DNA of 64,000 nucleotides. Origin: Mariannaea sp. PMI_226 (Eukaryota; Ascomycota; Sordariomycetes; Hypocreales; Nectriaceae). Under the pieces are notes generated by a model. It was given only the letters and a program-made list of their open reading frames with translations, was not told the DNA's origin and ran no database searches. The position numbers and the translations under genes are program-made. The stretch's first letter is position 1, and the number at the start of each line of letters is the position of its first letter. Below are positions 57,934-64,000 of the stretch, piece after piece. The DNA lies in contig JANFOG010000002.1 in NCBI GenBank assembly GCA_024336345.1, positions 3,658,001 to 3,722,000 of the forward strand. Direction: 5' to 3'.

Positions 57934-60273
57934 TTACTCTGGGAAATACTCTGGGTTCACGTTGGCCCAGTCAAGCGGGAAGAGATCCTGCTGAGTATTT
58001 TGGGAAAAGCCGACGCCAGCACTGGGAATCTCTCCAAAGAGTGGCTGCGCGTCGTTGATCTTGTAGTTGGTGCTGCCGTTGGGGAAGAGAGCGAAGTCTA
58101 GGCCTTCTCCGCCAAAGGAATCATCAAAGCCCTCATCAACATCGCGAAGGGAGTTGGGTGTGAAGAGCATTGCGTTTTCCTGACCGACCGGAGAGAAGTG
58201 AGGGGCAGCAGTCGGCGCAGGGCACGGCTGAGGTGCTTGAAACATGGGCATTTCTTGCGCCATCATCTTCTGGTTGGTGTTGTGGTTGTACATAACGAGC
58301 TGTTCAGCGATAGGGAACTGAGTAGGGAGCTGGACAGGAGCTGCGTAGAGATCTTCGCCGTTCAAAATGAACGCGGAGCCGTTCTGATAAGGAGCGGGCG
58401 CAAACTGTTCGTAGGAGCTGGTGGAGACGGGTGAATGGTTCTCGAGGCTGATGTCCATGTCCAGTGTTTCAGGCTGAATGCCGTAGGTAGAGATCCAGTC
58501 AGAATCGGTAGGGTAGAGAGGGAAATCGTTGCCCATGAACTGAGGAGTGCTTTCCTGGGGAGGAGTAGGCACGCTGTAAGCGGGAGTTGTAGACGGAGTA
58601 GACACATTGCCAAGAGGAGGAGTTGGTTGAGCCGTGCTGTTTGACATGGCAGTCGTCATCTTCTTGCCGTTGGTCTTGGTTCTGACATAGGTCCAGCCAT
58701 GAGCCTTCTCCATGTGCTGCTTGCAGTTGGACTCGCGCTTCGACTTGTAAGGGCAGGGCTTGAACATGCACTCGTACATGGCGGGAGCGTCGGAGTGCTT
58801 GTCGTTGATGTGGCGATCCATTTCCTTTTCAGTTGGCCATCCATACGAGTGGTATTTGCACGTGGGAATAGGGCACTTCCAAGGACGAGAGTGAGTCTTC
58901 TCGTGCTTGGTCAAGTCACAGGGTCGCTTGAACTGCTTATTGCAGCCAGGCTCACTGCACTTCTTGGGCGCCAGCTCTTCGGGAGTAGGGTTCTTCTTGC
59001 GGCGGGCCATGGAGCGCATGATCTCCTCGTCATCCTCAAGTCGTTCACTCATTGACCGCTTGATCTTGGTGGGTGCTTCATCAACCTCAATAACCTTACC
59101 AGTAGCCATGGAAATGTGAGTACCGTCCTTGCAAACACGGACAAGTTCGGCGGGGCGGCCTGTCTCAGCAATGCCACCGACGAGCTTGATCTCGTCAGAG
59201 CTTGAAGGAATGTCAGTTGAGTAGTCCAGAGGGATGAATCTAGGCACATACGCGTCGATATCCATCGCTTCAACACCGCCTTTTGAGGCGGCGAGTTGTC
59301 TGCCGTATTCAAGAATCTGGTCTCGCAAGTCGATGAAGTAACCGTTAGTGTAAGGTCGATCTCCAGGTCGAGTCTGTTCGCGATCGCTAAATAGTTCGAC
59401 GGTGGCTTGGATGCAGGTGATCGAGGCGAAGCAGAAATCGATGTACAGAGCAGCGGTCTTTGATTTCTCCTTCAAGCACAACTTCCGATAAGCGTCTCCC
59501 CACAAACCAACATCAGTCTGAAGCTGACTTACCGGAGCCATAAAGATCAACGTCTTTTCTAAATCTCGCAAGCAGATGATCTCCTTGGACTGAATTTGCC
59601 GAGGAACGTCGCGCACAATGGGCTCGAAATCCTTGAGCCTGGTGGCGCTGAGAAGAGGGCGGAGAATGTGTTCAGTGACACGGGAGTAGGCCTTGGCCGA
59701 TAGACCAGGAAGCTCCTCCATGGCGGCAGGAGAGCGGGTGATGGCAGAGCGAATGACTTGAGTCTTTGTGTTCTTCTTTGCCGCCGTCTGAACGGCATTC
59801 TTCTCGTTGGTGGAAGCGACGGATGTACCCAGGCCACTGTCGGAAGCATGGTGACGAGAGCGACGGACAGAGCGAGGGCGGAGAACACGTCGTTCAGCTT
59901 CCTTGGCCATGGCGGGATCGACGACGGGAAGGTCGAGCAGGCCGCGAGGAACGGGTAGGCTAACGTCACGAAGAGAGTTGTGAGAAGACTTGGGTGAAAG
60001 GGAAAGCTCGTCGGTCTGGGATAGGGCAATGTCGAACTCGTTGAGGGTCAAAGCCATGCGACGACGATTGGCATCGACGACATCATCCATGTGAGACTGA
60101 GATCGAGGCAGACGAGGAGGGGAAAAGTCCAGTTCAGGAGAAGCAGGAGATGAAGGAGAATGAAAGGTTGCACCCTTACGGAGGGTCATGTTGGTCTTAA
60201 GTGAAAGGGTGTTGTCGGTGTCGCTTCCCGAGCGAGTCACCGGGGAAGTCCTTCGAGGGTTTGAGAAGGACAT
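57934..60273 (-). CDS. C2H2 zinc-finger transcription factor
   Basis: A single exon of 779 residues from ATG 60273. The N-terminal 170 residues are Ser/Pro/Arg-rich with basic patches (RRVLRPRSVRRSRHH). Residues about 180-330 are a conserved globular part (LPGLSAKAYSRVTEHILRPL, SKEIICLRDLEKTLIFMAP). At about 438-530 lie zinc fingers: CSEPGCNKQFKRPCDLTKHEKTH, CPIPTCKYHSYG followed by TEKEMDRHINDKH, and CMFKPCPYKSKRESNC followed by KQHMEKAHGW. The last 250 residues are Gln/Pro/Thr-rich and acidic, like an activation domain. The finger arrangement with KRESNCKQHMEKAHGW is known in a group of Pezizomycotina C2H2 factors; I cannot name the orthologue with confidence. Its targets are unknown. Confidence 0.88.
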   Translation of the reverse strand: MSFSNPRRTSPVTRSGSDTDNTLSLKTNMTLRKGATFHSPSSPASPELDFSPPRLPRSQSHMDDVVDANRRRMALTLNEFDIALSQTDELSLSPKSSHNSLRDVSLPVPRGLLDLPVVDPAMAKEAERRVLRPRSVRRSRHHASDSGLGTSVASTNEKNAVQTAAKKNTKTQVIRSAITRSPAAMEELPGLSAKAYSRVTEHILRPLLSATRLKDFEPIVRDVPRQIQSKEIICLRDLEKTLIFMAPVSQLQTDVGLWGDAYRKLCLKEKSKTAALYIDFCFASITCIQATVELFSDREQTRPGDRPYTNGYFIDLRDQILEYGRQLAASKGGVEAMDIDAYVPRFIPLDYSTDIPSSSDEIKLVGGIAETGRPAELVRVCKDGTHISMATGKVIEVDEAPTKIKRSMSERLEDDEEIMRSMARRKKNPTPEELAPKKCSEPGCNKQFKRPCDLTKHEKTHSRPWKCPIPTCKYHSYGWPTEKEMDRHINDKHSDAPAMYECMFKPCPYKSKRESNCKQHMEKAHGWTYVRTKTNGKKMTTAMSNSTAQPTPPLGNVSTPSTTPAYSVPTPPQESTPQFMGNDFPLYPTDSDWISTYGIQPETLDMDISLENHSPVSTSSYEQFAPAPYQNGSAFILNGEDLYAAPVQLPTQFPIAEQLVMYNHNTNQKMMAQEMPMFQAPQPCPAPTAAPHFSPVGQENAMLFTPNSLRDVDEGFDDSFGGEGLDFALFPNGSTNYKINDAQPLFGEIPSAGVGFSQNTQQDLFPLDWANVNPEYFPE

Positions 60274-63200
60274 GGCTTAGACTTCTGATAGTGGAGAACG
60301 GTAAACCGTACAGTCGACTGATGGCCACGGGTGTCCTGAAGCTGGGAGGGGGAACAAGAAAAGATTAGTTGTCTGGATTGAGAGTTGATGCAAGCAGCGG
60401 GAAAAGAGTGCGGCAGGTGAGTCACAGTCAACGTTCCTAATTCCCACACACCCGGGTTGGGGGAGGAAGGGGACCTTGACTAGATACCGGACCAAGGTTC
60501 AGCAAGGGGATGGTGAGAAATCACCAATGAAAGCATAAGAAAAGTAGGGCTTGAGTGATAACTTGGGATGATAGGAACAGGAACGAAGAGAGACGGGGAG
60601 AGAAGACAATGGAAAGGAGTTTGTACCCAGTTTGCTACGACAAAGGGCGTAGCCAAAGTTGGATCTGTCGAAGGAGAGGCGCGCAGATGTAGTTGGGTGA
60701 CGCAGAGCAGGAGACGAGGATGGAACGCTAACGAAAGATGTGTACGAGGAATGAGGCGGAGGCCGGCGATTAAAAAATATCGCAGTCGACAGAAAACCAG
60801 GGTTCGAATTGATCCGCAAACCAGGTGAGAAAACCACGTACGGCTTGATGAATTTTCGATTTTGAGCAGATGATGCAGTGAAAATGGATATGGAGTTGAG
60901 AGAGAGGGCGGGTCGGCTGGGCGAGAGGCGACGGGGCTCTAAAGGTATATGAGGAGATGGGGTGGTCTAGACGAAGAAGGGAGGGGGTCTGCAGATGCCA
61001 ATAGCCAGACAGAACCAAACAGCGGCGCAGGATGTTGATGCGGACGACCTGGGACGAGAACGAGATCAAGTACGAATCGAGTGAGTTGAAAAGCACGGCG
61101 GCCTCAGGTTTTGGGGTGGGAAAGGGTTTGAAGTGAATAAAAAGGGAGGCAAGTTGGAGGAGGAGAGAGAGCGTGTGAGCAGTGTGATGACGGTCAAGGT
61201 GAATGGTGCTCTTAGAGCAGCGCAGCGGAGACGGAAGACACTTCCAGAGGGTGGATGCTTAGAAACCAACCCAAAACTGGCAGCGGACTTGGGGGGGGGA
61301 CTTGGGGGGGATCCGTCTCAGCCCACGGCTGGGGCTCTCAGGCTGTTGCCTAGATTCCTGGCCAATCATACACTAGCGGGGGGAACTGGCCTGAGGCGAA
61401 GTCTGAGTGGAGGGGGTACATCCCTGTGGACAGTTGCAAACTGGTAGGAGGCACGCGGTGAGGATACATGCTGCACTAACAGATTCTCCTCCAGAATCAT
61501 AGAAACCTGCGCAGGACCAAGCGGTGCAAATCAAGCTGTGCACTCAATCTCCGTCGTTAGCCCATTGTGCTTTGGCTCTGCTCTGGCACTGCTTCTGGCT
61601 TGACTCAGCCCCCCCTCTGCAATTAAACACGCTTGTTTATGCGCGCCAGAGAGCCAGTTCTCTTTCGTCCCGGAAGCAACGGCTTTGCAACGGGCCTTGG
61701 CTACCATTCCATGTACCTCTGCTATCGTGGGCCTCCGCGTTCCACGCCCACTGAGCTTCTCACCCCCCCAAAAGTCCGCTCTGTTGGACTAACTCGCACA
61801 GCTGCCCATTTTGGTCACCTTAGGAAAACAAAAAACCGATTAGTCAGGTCGGCCAAGGTCCGTTTTGTCCAAGAGTTGTAGGCCTTTTGAATTTCTGGTG
61901 TCCAGTCCAGTTCAATTCCCCCCGGCGTCCCGCTGCTGCAACAAAGTGCGACGCGACGCTTGCAGGAGGCAGACGAATTCTCAAGCCTATGAGTGCACCA
62001 GAGCAGGGCATCCAATTGGCAAGGGGTGAAAGTTGGGGGCCAAAAATCGAAACGGAAAAAGAGTAACCTCTTCTCATTGGGTCTCTCAATGTCAGTGGCC
62101 ATTTTGACATTGCTCACCCCTCCTCCTCTTCCTCTGCTTTCTGTTAACTTATGACGGTGACCATGAAAGTTTGATGAAGAGAATCATTCACTAGGGAAAT
62201 AATTAGAAACCGCCCCTCTCTCTTTAACCCCCCTGGTCTTTTTCTCTCTTTTTTTTGGTCTTCTCATAAGCGTGGATCAGGATTGCCATGAAGGATCAAG
62301 GGTGGCTTGGACCTCACTCATCGTAAATGTTTGAGAGACCGAGATTGACTGACACTGCCATCCAAACTGGAGGGTGGAACAAAAGTAATTTGGAACGTGT
62401 TCGTTTCTCTCCAATGTCACACCCAATGGTCCTTGGCATCAACAGATTGGCAGATAGAGTCTCACCGTGATGCATGGAGTCATTGTTTTGTGTTCAGTTC
62501 AGATGGGTACCGCTCGCTCGCTCGCTCGCTCACACACACACACACACACACATAAGGTACCTAGTTAAGGTACACATGCACATGCAGTGCAGTACCCTTT
62601 CTGTCTTTCGTTCATGGGCACAACCATCACAATGAGCCTATGGGAACGCCTTGCGTCAGGGGACGTCCGCCCGATGCGCTTCTCCGAGTCACTCCCGCAG
62701 TTGACACTGGTGGCGTCCCTCCAATCCCCGGGCGCCGTTTGGCCAAAGTGTCCCACTGGACGATATACTTGGTACATGTAGCTCCTTGATGGAACGCTAA
62801 ATGGCTTCTTGAGTGGCTCCCCCAGGTTTGGGCTTTCCACTGGGCTTCCCATCGGGTCGCCTTTTTCTAGTCACATACACAATAGTCTCTCCAGACTCGT
62901 TCACTTTACGGAGCCCAGCGCCAAGATGGGTTGTTTTTTTTTTCTCTTGAAGACCGTACCCCGTGTCGTCACCGGAATGGGCCGGGAACCTTTTTTTTCA
63001 AGGCTCGTTCGGTTCGCTGCAACTGGGTCAGAGGCTCATCAATGGGTTGATATGACTTCATGGCACTGTGCGCATATCGAATCAACGCACTCATTGACCA
63101 GCAGCAGCCATCATTCACACCAATCCCCTTGTTCTATTCCTATTCGCATTCTCTTCTCATTCGCTTCCACACCCTGCACTCTGCACCTCGTCTTCCCCCC

Positions 63201-64000
63201 TCCTCCTTCTCCAACGCATGGGCAGGTGCATGCCGCCCCCTCCACCTCAGCCCTGTTTTCTGGCTGTGCAATGCAACTCACGATAACCTACATGGTGCAC
63301 CGGTGACAGGATCTGGCTTGAGCCTGTAACTATGTCTCTTGTGGCTGAGGGGCGATACGACACCAAAAGAAGGGGGGAAAAAAAACCAATGTTCCAGACC
63401 CTGGTGAAAGAAACACACTATTAGACACTTGTTACAAACCGCTGTCTTGATAGAGTATCGCCACCGATTGATGTTTTTACCAAGGTTGGTCACTTTTTCA
63501 ACTGAATGTCGCAATTGATTCCCTAGTATGTACCTACCTAGATAGGTATTTGACTTCCGTGCTGCAAACACCGGCTTCTCGGATCGCCGTTGGCAAAAGA
63601 CTAAACGAACTGAGTAACAAACAAGTAAACAAACACCATCCAGTGACAGGCCGAGAGTGGCGTTGGGGAAGTACAGGAGCCAAGAAAACGCTAAAGCCTA
63701 TCGTTGCTTCTAAAAAGCTCCGAGTTTGAACGGTTGAACGGTCTTTGATGCCACACAACGACGACGGTGGCGGCGATAGTTCTCCATCCTCTCGGTCTCC
63801 TCGTTGTTGTTTTTTTGGGCTTTCTTCCTCGTGAGTCGTCATGCGTTTCGTGTTTCGTCATGTTCCGGATCGTCATCTGCCCACCCTCTCGGCACAAAGT
63901 GCGAAGTACTCTGCTGTCATTTTCAAGTCCTTGATTGAATCCCTGTCTTGCCGCGACGGTACCTGGTCCTACTGGCCAGCGTTGAATCGCGCTTATCAGA
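60274..64000. promoter_or_regulatory. Long upstream region of the C2H2 gene and gene-free end of the window
   Basis: 60274-61250 is the likely leader and promoter of the factor gene, with many short upstream frames. The rest holds no supported gene. A microsatellite of CTCG/GCTC units passing into (CA)n lies at about 62512-62552. Frames at 62809-63306 and 63534-63842 have no domain. Confidence 0.4.

Noticed and set aside
60780..60830. B-box-like GGTTCGAATTG
   Set aside because: No A box or stems at tRNA spacing, so not a tRNA gene.
1..64000. CRISPR arrays, bacterial operons, secondary-metabolite cluster
   Set aside because: No direct-repeat/spacer arrays, ribosome binding sites, polyketide or peptide synthetase domains are seen; the gene structure is fungal.

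Overview
The window is chromosomal DNA of a filamentous ascomycete, most likely a Sordariomycete and probably Hypocreales or a close relative. The grounds are short GT-AG introns of about 50-100 bases with CTAAC/CTAAT-type branch sites, protein families typical of Pezizomycotina, and a 5.8S/ITS2 fragment of Sordariomycete type. About a third of the window is coding. Intergenic spacers are long and contain AT-rich decayed DNA.

Left part (1-14.2 kb): a superoxide-dismutase-fold mitoribosomal protein (minus), a STIMATE/TMEM110-type vacuolar or ER membrane protein (plus), two single-pass membrane proteins with long low-complexity cytosolic tails that each carry a PPxY motif (a 'fibroin-3 related' protein and an RCR-family protein, both minus), and a small unrecognised protein (minus). 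From 14.2 to 20.6 kb no gene can be supported; part of it is very AT-rich and looks like a decayed repeat.

Middle (20.6-33 kb): a plasma-membrane Na+/H+ antiporter, then a repeat-rich island. The island holds two unrecognised nuclear-type coiled-coil genes that share 5' leader, C-terminal tail and 3' flank but have unrelated bodies. One of them carries six 11-residue repeats and a duplicated intron-exon module. A decayed Ty3/gypsy-type fragment abuts it. Next is pyruvate carboxylase, reconstructed here in eleven exons, two of which are microexons of 8 and 12 bases.

Right part (33-64 kb): a 5.8 kb spacer with a four-copy palindromic tandem repeat, the mitochondrial pyruvate carrier subunit MPC1, a PGAP4/TMEM246-type glycosyltransferase, an unrecognised nuclear-type protein, a secreted cysteine-rich protein, a four-helix membrane protein, an ASNSD1-type asparagine-synthetase-domain protein, a broken GIY-YIG-like/C2H2 gene interrupted by an antisense 5.8S-ITS2 rDNA fragment, a tRNA-Ser(UGA) with an intron, and a large C2H2 transcription factor. 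The last 3.7 kb holds no gene that I can support.

Pyruvate carboxylase and MPC1 both handle pyruvate in central carbon metabolism and lie about 6 kb apart. The other genes are housekeeping or membrane genes with no visible common pathway. The most unusual material is the modular gene pair at 23.4-27.3 kb and the rDNA insertion at 55.6 kb.
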